Origin: Sphagnum compactum
Taxonomy: Eukaryota > Bryophyta > Sphagnopsida > Sphagnales
DNA length: 64,000 nucleotides
Reading direction: 5' to 3'
Assembly: GCA_965153455.1 (NCBI GenBank)
Contig: OZ234500.1
Location: forward strand, 8,804,001 to 8,868,000
Shown: one piece after another, positions 1-12,732 of the stretch
Position numbering within the stretch: the first letter of the stretch is position 1
How the letters are laid out: each line of letters opens with the position of its first letter
Notes under the pieces: model-generated
Databases searched by the model: none
Told to the model about the DNA's origin: nothing
Seen by the model: only the letters and a program-made list of their open reading frames with translations
Position numbers and translations under genes: made by a program

Positions 1-1217
1 CTTTAGTTTGTAAGGATGACCATTTTGCCATCAATCTCAGATAGTTGTTGGATCAATCCTGAGATTGCTGGCAACTTTAAGCCTTAGCGGCAGAGATACC
101 ATGGCATCTGTGATTGCTTGCTTAGAATTCTGGTTTTACATATCTGCACCATGCAATTCTAGCATCAAAATTTTGAAAGGTATGATTGTCGGGACTGGTG
201 TGACCCAGCACCCACAAACACACCACTCTGACTTTGTGGTCATCCAGTTGGAGGAACCACAACTTAGAAACCCTGGCACACTTTTAGAACCCTCAGCTAT
301 GAGGAGGTTATATGGGGAACAAGAACCCAATGAAAAAAGTGTCATGTCCATGCACCATCCATCCATGGTGGTGTGTTTGTGGGTGCTGGTTTACTCTGGC
401 TGATTGTGGGTAGGTGGCAGTAAAGTTGGGGACTTGTCAGAAATGGTGTGTTGCAACATTTTTGCTCAGGAAATTAATCCAATGATTGAACTTCTATAAC
501 ACAAATGACCTCTCTCGGCCTGCTTCACAACTGCAGCCAGATATTTCTACCACAGTTTTGAGCCTCCTAGTCAAGAACTTCACATGGTATAGACAAAACA
601 CTTGTGTAACCCATTTAGTTCCATCAATCGTAATTTGCAAATGTAGTTGCACTAAGTTACTTACCTTTTGATGTGATGCCAACTGTAGAGGCCTCTGTTC
701 TTGCAACTAAACAATGTGGTACTCTATCATCAATGCTTGCTGAAAGCATAACTGGCCAGTTATGCAGAGTTCAACAGCCTGCAGATTTTGACAGCCTGCA
801 GAAGCCATCCTGGTTACAGTCCACTAGCATTGTGCTGTGAATAGTGTTGTTCACAGAGAAAAATTCTTGCAAATGAACATTAGATATTGGTTTGAATACC
901 ACTGACCAGTCAGACATGATTTACATGAGAATATAGTAGGCACATAGGGCCATCAGCTTGTTCCCAAGTATCCTTCAAGGAGATTGACAAGTTGTAAATG
1001 TGCATAATATACAAATGAGAGCATGTATCATTACACGAATCTACAGATCTAGATTCATTCATTGTGAATCCAGTGAAACCTAGTCAGGCAAGAAGTCTTA
1101 ACTCTTAACTCCTCATCTGACTGGTAACCAATACCTATCACATCTTTCAACATCCTTGGATAAAGCAAACTCAAGTAAGAGTTTTCCCACAAACCCTACT
1201 AAATAATTCTACTGTTC
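1..1217. other. Spacer downstream of LEAFY, no gene seen
   Basis: This stretch lies 3' of the LEAFY stop codon. Several open frames of 60-110 codons exist on both strands, but none matches a family I know and none has consistent splice signals. The first few hundred bases of LEAFY 3' UTR should fall here. I see no RNA gene or clear repeat. Confidence 0.5.
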
Positions 1218-2696
1218 TCATTCACCATGTTTGATTCTCTCTATGTGGCATAATTGCCGGAGTTTTGTGGGCACATACCAAATCCGAAGTTTCTCATTTC
1301 TGTTGAAAAGGTCATCAATGTCCCATTCATTTCCCCTTGCTAAGGAAACCAAGGGGTGATAACAAGCCTGGCACCACTGCCCAACATTTTCCCCTCGTTC
1401 TTTATACACCTTTCGGAGTGCATTTGATTGCTCCATATCAAGACAGTGCAAAGCATAACAGTGGACATAGTCTCTCATCTTTGGCTTGTTAATGTAGCCA
1501 GCTCCTGTAAGCTTGGCATGCCGGAAAACCTCGTTGGTAACCTGCATCCATGTGATAAGAGTGTAAAGACACTGTTGAACTTCTCACATTGGTGAGACAC
1601 TTCAAATCAAGAGTCCTTGAACTCTTTGTCACGAGAACAGCTCTCTGTGACATCTGCACACTGTGCATCTGAATTCAAGCCCCAAGATGTATAACTACAA
1701 AATTGCAGAGCAATCTCCACAACAGCAATTTGAAGGTAATGAGATTATGAGTGCAGTCATAACCTCATGAGAGTCAATCACAAAGTATCAAACCATCACC
1801 TTCATCACAAATAATAGTAGCTGCCACAACAACCCACTGACTTCATCAGGTCCCAACAAGAGTAAATTGAAGAGTCAAGATACTGCAAAATAATTTGAGA
1901 TTCACAAAGCATTTCTACCTTTGTTGGACACTTCTCTCCCTTTTCTTTTGCTATTTGCTGAACCTCCTCCAGAAATTTTCCACATTGTTCATATAGATCA
2001 AAGAGATAGTCCAAGCCATTTTTCTTCCCTTTGGCAGGTTCCCCAGGTTCAGTCACGATGAAGGGATGTTCTCGGGGTCTCTCCTGTCCATCTTCTCCAA
2101 CTTCTTTGGAGCGCCGTTTCTTCTGTTTCTTTTTGGCGACTTTGATATTTTCGCTGTCGCTCCCTTGGTCTGTTAACCCTAGGAGTCCAAGCGCATCTCG
2201 AGGTGTGCCAAGTCCTAAATACCAACAACCCGTCTGATCAGATCTTCCTGGCGTCCATCTCCTGAAAAAAAAAATAGTCCTCATGCATGTTACCAAGCAT
2301 ATATCGACGCATGACATAACAATCATCGACCTAATCCAATATTCTGTTTCATTGCATACCATCTTTGAGGAGAAGCGTTTCTGAAGTGGGGTCGTCTGGA
2401 CTGATCTTTCTATCACCAGTTCTGGCCACTATATCCAAGCGCTGTTGTTCCATCTCCTCGTCCAGCGCCCTCCGTTTGGCCCTCACGGCTGCCTTGATGC
2501 CAAACTGTTCCCCTACCAAAAGCTCGAGATGATACTCCTCGATCATAGATTTTATTATAAAGTCGACTTCATCGTCCTTCATGTTCATCAGTGTGCTCAC
2601 TGTAAAGCCCATTTGCCCCATGAGTGCCAGTGTAGCGGGTTGCACCCCAAACTCCTTGAAAAGCTCTTTGAGCCTTCGATTCTCTTTCCCTGCCAT
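1218..2696 (-). CDS. LFY: LEAFY/FLORICAULA transcription factor, moss type (3 exons)
   Basis: Exons on the minus strand: 2696-2360, 2247-1919, 1541-1218; together 990 nt, 329 aa. Exon 1 encodes the N-terminal SAM-like oligomerisation domain (residues about 1-95, with [21 protein letters not shown]). A Lys/Arg-rich linker follows. Exons 2 and 3 encode the helix-turn-helix DNA-binding domain from [20 protein letters not shown] to RQLCHIER. The residues equivalent to Arabidopsis His312 and Arg345 are Asp (KMRDYVHCY) and Cys (VGQWCQACY). The dimer residues His387 and Arg390 are kept (CHIER). In established work Asp/Cys is the moss specificity class, and moss LFY controls the first zygotic division. 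The start ATG is the first in frame and begins the conserved [13 protein letters not shown]. Exon 2 is taken from the CAG at 2250-2248, because the stronger-looking CAG at 2264-2262 would shift the frame. Confidence 0.95.
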
Positions 2697-5600
2697 GTCT
2701 GGAAGTCGTCGGACAGGTGAAGAGCCAGTTTTCGCCGCTCTTCCTACTGACCCGACAGTGTGACGATCAGCTTACCCAAAATTTCAAGCCCAAGCAGAGC
2801 TCCGGAGCAAAATTTCTTTGAGAGGAACTTCCTCCTATCGCGATCCTTCATCGCCTACACCTGGAGATGTGCTTCGGCATTGAAGCGCCCCAAGAACCCT
2901 GAATCTTAACCGCAACCCTAACCCTAAATAGCAGAGGAAGAACAGGAAGGCCATCACTCTGCAAACGAGCGACGATGGGGACGCGCAACCGGATTGAATG
3001 ATAAACTATTGCCAGTGCTCATTCCATCTCCACATTCCCTGCTGAAGCTTTATCGCTGCTGTGCCCCAGGCTATTGTTCCGCAGACGAAACTCAAGAAGG
3101 AGAAGAACTCCCACGTCGAGACCATTGTAATGGTGATACAGGAAAGAGATCAAGCTCCAGGACCTTCCACATCTATACCCCATTGCTGTTATTCCGCAGA
3201 AAAAATGGTTCTCCAGAAGAAGCGCCGTCTTCCGATCCATGAAACTTTCCTGGCTGGCTTCCGAAGCACAGCCATGATTTGATTCACAGTGTTGGGACCC
3301 CAACAGTTTTCAGTTACAGTTTTTGCTGGCAAGGAGCTCCATTAGTGTTATCAGGATGTCTTCTTCTACAGCTGCGATTCAAGTCTTTTCTGGAGCCAGT
3401 TTCTATCAGTGAAAGTGTGGCTGATCTTGCCATTTGCTGCAGCAAAGTTTCTCCTGGTTCTTCGTCTGGTTACTGATAAATTCGGAGAAGAGAAATGCCT
3501 CCTTGAATGGACATTACAGTGGATAATACCTGTCGTTGTTGGCACAATCCTCAATGCCAGTTCATCCAGCTCCTGCGCAGACTAGTCAAGTTTTTGAGTG
3601 AGACGCCAGCTCTTCCACATCACAAAGGAAGCTGAACCTGTTCCTGAATGGCCTGCTGAATCATGTATTTGCTAAGCTACCTATTTGATCTGGCATAATG
3701 ATATTTCATTCATGGTACAGGTGTTCAGAAACATTCCATGGAGATTTTGACAACTCGGGGACAGAGAACATTATGTGAATTATCAAAAAGGGTACTAAAA
3801 CTGACATAAAGCTGTGGTTGATTTAGATGAGGGAAGAACTGTAGAGGATGATGAGGTGCTGTGTCTTCATGATTACGCTCTGAGGAAGATGAAGAGGAGG
3901 ATGAGGAGATTGACAATGGAAAGCTTTGTATCTCTGAAGGTCTCTGTATGCTGCTTATGCATGTATCAGCACGGTCACTGAGTCTTGAAAATCCAAAGTC
4001 TTCAGAAAGGCAAGCTTATTGCTCTACTTTTGTAATTGTGGTTCCCCTGATTGAGGAGAGGGAGTCTTCCAGCTGAACTGCAGCTCTCTGCATAATATGG
4101 GAATGGGGATTCGTGATTGCCATTGGTCATCCAAGAGTGAATGGTGAACAATTTGTTTGTGAACATTTGGGGTCCAAACATAGATGCAAGGCAGATGGGT
4201 TGCAGATTCTTGCAACTGCCTTGGAAGACTCTTTTGTCCAGAACAAGGAGGACCAAAGCCCCACAAACAGAGATCCAAAACAGGGAATGGTGAGGGGAGT
4301 GAAGAACAACTTCAAGAGGAAAGGAAGAATATAATGTCCAAGTACAGCAGCCTAAACCTGATTGTATTTCCTTGTATGGTGCTATCTGAGATCACTCGCA
4401 TTACATCCTTTGAAGTTCTGTTATGTTTCTTGAGTTTAGCCAACATCATGACTCAGGATGCAGATTTTGTACAATGGTTTGCCCAGATTTTGGGTGGGTT
4501 ATTATCTATCCCCACCAAACAAACTGATGAAGGCAATGGGTAGTCATGACAGCTCATCACTGCTGTTTGTGATGCAGGTGATGGTCTCACACTTTGTGAG
4601 CAACTCTCATAAGGTTATGTAACAACTGTTATCCTTCAAATTGTTGTTGTGGAAATTTTCTGCAATTTTGTAGACATATATTTTGTCAGGTGCCTGTAGC
4701 TTGTAGAATTCCAGCTGCAAGTAATTCATCAGATGACTATGAGAAGGCATCTTTTCTATGGTAAGTTACCAAGTTTAGAGATCAGAATTATTGTTCAAAT
4801 TTTGCTGATGAAGACAGTCCTCTAAAGCTGAGGCAGAGAGTTTCAACTAGTATGAGTCCTTTTTCAGCATTCTTCCATTAGAGTTTTGGTGTAGGGTTGG
4901 CAGATTCTTAGACACTCTTTTGGGTTGAACATAATAAGGAAAGAACTCCACCACTGACACGGTTAATCCTTTTCAGCTCATGAACGTCCACATGATCAGA
5001 ATTGAGATAGTCCTTCAGGCTAAGGAACCTGTGTTTGATTCGGAGAGATCCAGATAGTCTCAGTGCTGATTGATGGAAGGAAAGTTTAGGATTGAATTGA
5101 CAGTGGCTAGGAGGTTGACACATTGACATGGACTTTAGACCTTGGACCTATGACCTGACTTTAAAAATAAGGAGAATCAAAGCTGCTTTAAAACCAGCAG
5201 GCTTTCTTCCAAAGTCACAAAGTGCATACACTTTGTCAAGGGAGTTGTTTCACACTTTCTGAGGAACCCATATACCAGCATGAGTACCATGATTATTACC
5301 CCATAGTATAATCTGTGATGCTGGACAGTTTGTTTTGAATCCAACAAATAAAAGATGGTTCTCTCCTTCACAGCACAATGCATGATGGTTCAGAAAAGTC
5401 ATCTCAACTGAATGAATCCGATCTCAAAGTTGTTCCACAAATTCTCCTGTAAAATTGAACTCTGTTGCATCCCATTATCAAACCTTCTACAGATATCTTA
5501 AGAACCTGGAAGAGTTGGTAGGTCTGAAAAAAGAGTCATACAAGATTGAGAATCCAGGTACTTGAGAAACATCTCTTTGCAAAGTTGGTAGAATCATATT

Positions 5601-5878
5601 GCACCACAGCGACCCCTCTGCTCACCAAGGCACTTCCTCATACAGCACTTTGCCTGGTGTAACAGGACAGGGTTCTAAAAGGACATGTTTCATTTACATT
5701 CCTGGATAAGTTCCAACTTGCAAGTATCAGGGGAGGCTACCTTAAAGACCAACGATAGGCTCCAAGACTTACAGGCTTCTCAGAAAAGTAACTGATGGGT
5801 ATTTTTCGTGCAACTATATAAGATGACACTGCATCTTCCCCCTCACAATACTAAATGGCTCCATTTTTCACCTTTGCA
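2697..5878. other. Spacer between LEAFY 5' end and PRMT7 3' end
   Basis: The LEAFY promoter and 5' UTR should lie just right of 2696. A telo-box-like run of two CCCTAA units is at 2913-2929. Open frames from 3000 to 4540 on the plus strand are short and broken. One of them (3388-3585) has a protein-like hydrophobic sequence and is listed separately. A short acidic open stretch (Glu/Asp run) lies near 3885-3920. I recognise no family here, and the region could be a transcribed non-coding or decayed locus. Confidence 0.4.
3388..3585 (+). other. Unidentified hydrophobic reading frame, possible terminal exon
   Basis: A 65-codon open frame ending at TAG 3583-3585 reads like a membrane protein tail. 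It has two hydrophobic segments (around VWLILPFAAAKFLLVLRLV and WIIPVVVGTIL) separated by a polar stretch, and a Ser-rich end. It has no in-frame ATG, so it would need an upstream exon, and I could not link it to one convincingly. The two other plus frames over the same bases look less protein-like. I do not recognise the family. It may be chance or a relic. Confidence 0.2.
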
Positions 5879-8800
5879 TCAGGAAGAAAAAAAGTCCAGT
5901 CCTGAATGATCACAAGAAGAGCATCCCTTAAAACACTTGACTTTGTCCTCTAACTCATACCTTGGTTGAAGGTCAAGATGTCCAGACTCAAGAAAACCAA
6001 AGGAAGTGTCCACAGATATTTCACCAGTAGCTGAATCAAATGAACTTGATACCTCCACACAATTAGGTACTCTGGTTGTTGCAACCATGTCATCTATTTT
6101 TTGCTCAATTTTGTCTTGAGTTGGTGCAGCCTCAACATTAACAGGATAGCTCAGCAGCTTTACTCCTTGCTTCACATAACTAGGCAAGTTGGCACCTGTT
6201 CAATAGGATAAAATTCAAACATTCAGTAGAGTCTATCAGACCTTCTACTGACACAGCAATAGACCAACTTATTTTCAACTTTATTCTCCCGATTGTCTTG
6301 TAAACCTAACCATCTTGATGTGGTCATATCACAGGGCATTGTGGGATCACTTTACAACAGTGCAGTCAATGGAAAAGTTGATGTAACGAATTTATCCAGT
6401 TTTTTAGATACAAAACTTCCTATTGCTCAATTCAGATAGAAGAGTAGTATAAAATCTGTTTGATTCCATAGAAATTAAAAGTTACACTCAAACCTGCAGG
6501 TCTTGTTGATAGTACAATATCTCCAAGGGGGTCAAAGACCCAGTCTATCCATAACACAACACCATGGCAAACACCTCCTCTTAAGACTGGAGCCTGCATG
6601 TTCCAATTTCAAAGTTCCAGTGATTACTTATTTGCTTGGCTTTCTTCTCTCTTGAGTGCCACAATGACATACAAACCAGGCGAACAAAAATACCTGTGTG
6701 GATCCCTCAACTGCCTCTATTGGATTCAAGAAGCTGAATGTCATTAATGTGAAAGCATCTGTCAGCTCCTGTGGACACCCCAAAGTTACAGCCTGAGGTC
6801 AACTGAAGTCAACTCCACACCAATTTAGAAGGAGACAAATAGATAATGTACTACTCAGTCCAAGTAAAAAAGATACAACCCTACCTACCATGTCCTACAT
6901 GTTTCTGGTTAGAGGCACATGCCACACACTAGCTTGTATCAGGAAGAATTTTAGCAAGCCTGCTTTAATGGCAAAGATTTGTGAACAGAGCAATGGCTTC
7001 AGGTGGAATAGCTCATTTCAGAATTATTTGTGGGATGGCTTGGATGCTGTCAACAGGAAACAGAAAAATAGCAGGATAGAGACCTGCTGCATTCCTCTGA
7101 GGACTTTGACAGTAAGAGGTTGACATTTTCTCACTCATTGGACAGGAAGAAAAGGAAGAAAGGTAAGAGAGAGACCTTGTATTGACCACACTGCCAAACT
7201 GCATAGGGAAGCAAAGGGCCTTCAAGTGGGGGAGGCAGCAACCCACAGGCTCCTAGTGTCCTATTCACTAGGGAGTGATCAAATCCCTCCACATTCCCAA
7301 GACAACACCGACTATGCCACAAATCCTGTAACAAAGAATGAAATATCACAGAATTGATAGCATTAGCCTAACAAAGATATTGCACTGATTTCAGTCAGTG
7401 ATCCATGTTATGTGTGCACCAATAGAACCATTGAACCAAGAAAATCTGGCTCACCGGCATAAATACTGCAACACCACACAGTCTTCCTTGAAATGGAATG
7501 ATAGTGAAGTTGTCTGCCAATAGTGGGGTCAGCTGTGTTCTCTCATACCTTGACACCCAAAACCTTACTGTCAGCATTGCTGGAAATAACTGCACAGAGA
7601 TACAATGATGGATTCAGAGTAACCTCAGTGCTGGAGGACAGAACGTCTGACTCCCAAGTGGCAGTCCAAAACTGTTCATAGTTTCATTCTACATATGTTC
7701 ATTCAATGTGGGTAGCACTTTGCAAGAGCACACCAGAAGCGAAGTAGGCGCCAAGGGAGCATGCCCACACAAGCAGTGTAGTAAGGCTCTGCCATCAATA
7801 CATCCACCTGCCCCAAAAGAAAATGTGGTGATTCAAAACAAGAGGTAAAACAATACTTGCACAACTGCATTCAAGAATCTGCAAAAGACCTGACATGCAG
7901 GTTGAGAAACAAGTTGCTCCATGACCTAGGCACTGAAACTCACCTTGCGACCTTCTAGATCTTTCAACACCAAAAGTGCAGGCTTCTTCTTCAGGACTCT
8001 TATTGTGCCTGATTTGGCTTTGGTGCCATTCTCAAAACTTTGACAATTGCTACTCAGGCCTGGAGTCATTGCGACCACATGTGCAGCTGAATTTGCAGAT
8101 GCTGATGCCATGGTCATGAGCAAGCCGTCATCCAGCACCAAGCACAGTGGTGCGACTCTACCAAGTAGCTGCAATTGCAAAGAAAAAGATCAACTCTGCA
8201 CCAAATATTGCAAGCTGCTGTTCTGTGAAAACTCAATTGTGCATACAAAGCTCAAACAGAATCCAAGATTAAGGACCTTCAGAGTATCCACATTCATGAT
8301 TAATACTAGAAACAAAGAACTGCAGCTGGTAGAGATCCTTACAGCCTTGTCAACAGCAGCTCTAATTATTGAGTGCCAGGATTGATCCCCAAGTGCACCA
8401 ATTCTGTCATACATTGGTGGAGAGCTAGCACTTTTCATGCTGGAGGTTGCAGCCTCTTCATCTGTATGTGCATTACCAACCACCATATATTGAACACTAA
8501 TCGCATCATGGATGCTTGTAACCCTTACAGTTTCTCCTGCAGACACCTGTATGCCATTGCCTGGAAGAGTGAAGACAAATTGCCTCCAGTGCTCACACCA
8601 TCTTGGGCTCACTGAACAGAAAAATCCAAACCCAAACCAAACTGGTCATTTAAGGAGCACAGATTCTTCAGTGTTACCTCAAGGGCAGTTTCTATGAGTA
8701 CATGAAAACAGCCAACAAAATGCTAACCCAAACCTAAACCCAGACACCAAGCTCACTGCAAACAGACTAGATGCATCATATTGAAAAAGCAACTTTAAGA

Positions 8801-11115
8801 TAGGCCAGGTCCAGATGCAGGGTGCAAAATCCAAATGCAAGTGTTAGGAAAGTATCTATCTTCAGGTTAACAAAGATAACAAAGATTCTGACAAAGGGTA
8901 CCAAGAGAATTTTTATGGGATGCGAAGAGAGATGAGCAAGACATTTACCAAACAACTAAACACCTGATTCATGTGCAATGCCCGCATCAATGGCACTTTG
9001 TGCTGTTTTGATCCAAGTTGGTGCTGTTGAGTAGAAAATGGAACCCTCTTCATCCAATTGAAGTACCCACCTGCTTGCAATTCCACTAAAGGATGTAAAT
9101 GTGTGCAGATTCCTGGTTATTTCAAACTCCATGAACATGGCCTATATATGAGAGCAATACATTCATGTGTCTGACCATGAGGAAAGCTCAACTGAATAAT
9201 TATCATTAGTTTTGTTCATCAAGAAATTATTAGGAATAACAATTGTATATATCCAGTGAAATGATAACATTTGAGAGGGATAACTTGTACCAAGAAACAA
9301 TGCCATGTGCCTGCCCATCTTGTACAATCTCAATGAAGTGTACAGACTGCCCTTGCTCATCTGGCATTTTGGAAAAGTCAAAGGTGAACACCTTGAAGGG
9401 CGCCGAGAGCTGTCATTGGAACACCAGAAGCAGTTCAACCATGTAATAACTCCTGTGACATGAGTGCCATCCAAAAGAAAACCAACCTAGGATCTCTTGG
9501 CAGGTTATGTACAAAATCAGTTGGTCTATGAGAATCCGTCCTGCAACCTTCTCACTGATTGCTTGCAAAGTCACAACAGTCCTGGACAAGAAGGTATGAA
9601 GCAGCAGCATGCTTCTATATGATCAAAGTTTGTCCATGAGGTGTACCAGCTCCATTTGGCTTGTGAGAGGGTCCACATGCATAGCATGTGCTGAGCCAGC
9701 TGCATGGCTCAAACTATAGGATCTGATGGACAGTCCATCAGCAAGTTGCTCTTCAACCCCTGTGGAATCATAGCGCCTCCACAGATAATTGCACTCCACA
9801 ATCTGCAAGCGTGACACCACAAACATGATAAAAGACTGTACTATGAACAGTCCACACAACTTACATATCACCTGCTGTGAGACACTGAAATTGATCCCCT
9901 CAATCAACTAAAGCAAACTCCTATTTTTCTTGTTCTCTACATGCATTCAAACAGATGCTTAAGGAACCAACAAAAACCTGGGCATAAATTGTTGCTTTTG
10001 CCGGCACTGAACGAACATCTTGTGTGAGGAGATGCTCATGTGCATGTCGGAGAGTTGGTATCAATCCTTCTCCCAGAAGTTGTGAATCAAGAATCTCACT
10101 TATCTGCAACCAACTAGAATTCAATGCCACTGTATGCATAGACATTGGATATAAGGAAAAAGCAAAACATGGGGGCCTGAGAAACTGACCAGCAAGTCCG
10201 CACGACAGGGCATGTCAGTACCCACTTCCATCTCATCAGACCGCTTGTGAATGAGGTGCACACCTGAACCGACCTTATTAGCCTGTAAAAGCTTGTGTGC
10301 TAGTTGGACCATTGGCAGGTATGACTCACAAGCGGTGATGATGGTGCCAACTGATGAATCGGAGCAGGTGATTTGCACTGGATTAGAAGATTCACCTTCT
10401 GCATCCATGGTCTTAGGATGGTTACAGATGGCCCGCCATGCCATCATTGAAAGGAGCCCTGTCCCTGCTCTGCTCACACCAGCAAACAGGGAGACAAGAA
10501 ACCTGATATGAAAGCACTAGATTTAGGACTAGGGTTTAAGGCTCAATTGTGCAGCCTGGGATTCAGCATTCCCAGCGAGTTTGTGACGAAGTCCATATTG
10601 CAAGTATGAGTACCTACCCAATATCAAGAACATGATGCGCTCCCTTTACCGCCTTCTGAATCGCAAGGTTGTAAGCACGATTCCTTGCAGTGTCATTCAA
10701 CATGTCAAGGTACGTTGTGTATGCTAGCGCCTCCGAGTACACTCCAGAGGCACCAAGTCCACCATCCTCCGCTCCCTCTTCTGCAGCATAAACAACATTG
10801 CAGAATCAAGCTTGTGGTGATGACCGTATGGAGAGTACGTTTGTCACAAAAACAAACACAAAAAGTCCTATTGAAAACAATGCAATGCAGAACTAATAAT
10901 CACGCCAGGTGAAATACATGGGTACTCATGAAAGTTTTCAGAGAAAGCAGATAACAACTCAAAGGTTAGACTGAGATCGAACTTTTGGACAAAACACAGA
11001 GAGAGAGACAGAGAGGACGATTACCAGAAGCAACCACCACCCATTCAGACTGGCCTGTCAATGGATCCAACCTCTGTTGCAGGATGCCAGAGAGTGGAAC
11101 ATGAGGCTCGTCCAT
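5879..11115 (-). CDS. PRMT7: Protein arginine N-methyltransferase 7 (16 exons)
   Basis: Exons: 11115-11025, 10780-10618, 10469-10190, 10103-9978, 9907-9872, 9802-9647, 9409-9291, 9070-8964, 8611-8343, 8168-7944, 7807-7734, 7548-7455, 7325-7176, 6768-6694, 6593-6494, 6195-5879. These total 2382 nt, 793 aa, and all phases agree. PRMT7 carries two tandem methyltransferase modules and monomethylates arginine using S-adenosylmethionine. The first module has the SAM motif VLDIGAGTGLLSMMA, the TACESYLPM segment and the double-E loop SEILDSQLLGEGL. The second module is degenerate, with LVLDDGLLMTMAS, then LMAEPYYTACVGMLPW and DLWHSRCCLGNVEGFDH, typical of plant PRMT7. It is about 70-100 aa longer than usual, partly from a C-terminal tail. 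An in-frame TGA lies upstream of ATG 11115, so this is the first usable start. It is head-to-head with the MOS11-like gene. Confidence 0.95.
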
Positions 11116-12732
11116 TGCAACAGCTTGTGAATGTCGTCTCCCACTCAACTGCAGCTCTTGTTCACGGACCCTTTGGCAGAATCACGCACCACTCGGGCAG
11201 GCAGACCCGAACGAAGAAGAGCTACGTCAAGCACGTTGCCGCGACAGGAGTCTACCCTAATGAGGCAGGACATTCAGTATACACCCCCATTCTGCTTCCC
11301 TTGTCGTCTTATTTCATTGGAAATAAAGTTGAGCAGGTTTAACTTACATCAAGAGCTAAGCCTAATGAGCCAGGATGTTATACACTCCCATCAAATTTCA
11401 CATGCTTGTTGTTTAATAATGCCTTGCATGGTCCATGTTATGAATTGCACGATTCATGTTCTGATGTTTTGCAGTTAAAAAATTATTATATGTTTTGTGA
11501 CTCATTCTTAGGATTTGAACGACACAATCACACAGGCAAGTAGAAACTAGCCACCAGATCTGCATCGGGTTCTTTATTTATTTTTGATTCGAACCTTGTC
11601 TTGGGCTATATCCTCTTTTTTCCTAACACCATTGCAAAATTTGATCGGAGTGTTTAACATTCTCCCCCTCATGAGTACCTCCAGTTTATAAATGGGGGTA
11701 TTAGATTCCATCTCTTCAAAGGAAACATAGAAAAGACGGAATCTGAGAAAAAACACTGGGATGTACGTTTGTACCTCAGAGGACCGACTTTACGCCCAGC
11801 ACCTTCTTATTGGGAACCGGATAGATGACCGGACATGACCGGTCTTCCATATTTTGGGCATCGACACCCGCCGGTCACTGGGAAGCTCTCGCACCTCGCT
11901 CAGTGCTCACCCTAATTACGCTATGTGGCGGCGCTGCGTTGCTGTGCAAAGGCTTTTGCTCTTCGCGCTCCTTTCCTCGTGTTCGCTGCTCTTGGCCCGC
12001 TTTCTCTTCTCTATCTCACGCACGCCTTCAGTTTGTCCTGTTATATTAGGCTTGCCGTAACCACCACCGCTTTTCCACTGGATTTGGGTATATTTTTTAG
12101 GAGTTTTCTTGTTTTTTCCCTTTGAGTTTGTCGTCGAGACCTCGCCTTGCACAAGAGCGACGCCGTTTTATATTCCGAATCTGCGGGGGGTGGAGGAGGG
12201 TTCTACGACGAAGTTCGGTACCTAAGGTTTTCTTCAAGGTTCTTTCTTTCTGTTTTGCGAGCGCGATGTTATTTTTTTCACCGAGTATTCCTGCGCTGTA
12301 GCTGTTATCTTCAGTTCCTCTGTTCAAGCCTTATTTCCGTCAGGGATTTTTCTGCCTCTTTCTTGGCCGCTGCACTCTCCATCATCCTCTTGTTCTCGGT
12401 TCCTTGGCCACCATAACCGCAAAAGTTCTATTCTCACGTATTTCGTTCTGCAACCACCCACGCTCTTTTTCTTGTTCCTTTTCTCCCTCTTGACTTAGGG
12501 CTTTTTTCTTCACTGGGATTCTGTCCGTTTCGCTCCTTCACACTGGTATTGTGTTCAGAAAATCAAAGATTAGGGTTTCTCTCCCGTTCGCTTATCTCAC
12601 CTTCTCGTAACCTTATCAAGTCTGTTTTGCAGAGGATTAGAGGACATTCCTTACCGCTCACAGGTTTCATCTGAACTAGTATTAGGGACTGCAAAGCAAA
12701 ACCAAGTTGTAGTTGGAAGCTTTACGGCTGAT
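11116..12732. promoter_or_regulatory. Shared 5' region of PRMT7 (left) and MOS11-like gene (right)
   Basis: This 1.6-kb spacer separates two divergent start codons and should hold both promoters and 5' UTRs. A sequence resembling a Copia LTR end lies at about 11400-11670 (separate entry). From 11900 to 12650 the plus strand is rich in TTCT and CTTT runs, as in plant 5' UTRs. A telo-box-like TTAGGGTTT is at about 12571. The many short open frames at 11825-12416 are on both strands, overlap each other and match nothing. Confidence 0.5.
11400..11659 (-). mobile_element. Possible LTR retrotransposon end (solo or 3' LTR fragment)
   Basis: Read on the minus strand, a polypurine stretch (GAGGGGGAGA, plus 11661-11670) is followed one base later by TGTTA (plus 11655-11659). 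This is the usual polypurine tract and LTR start of plant Copia elements. An AATAAA-rich stretch follows inside. A good B-box-like GGTTCGAATC lies at plus 11586-11595. No matching second LTR or coding domain was seen, and the outer LTR boundary is a guess. Confidence 0.3.

Noticed and set aside
9413-9610. Additional PRMT7 exon between exons 6 and 7
   Set aside because: Exons 6 and 7 join in phase to give the conserved MEL-LSAPFKVFTFDF order. The frame in between has no counterpart in PRMT7.
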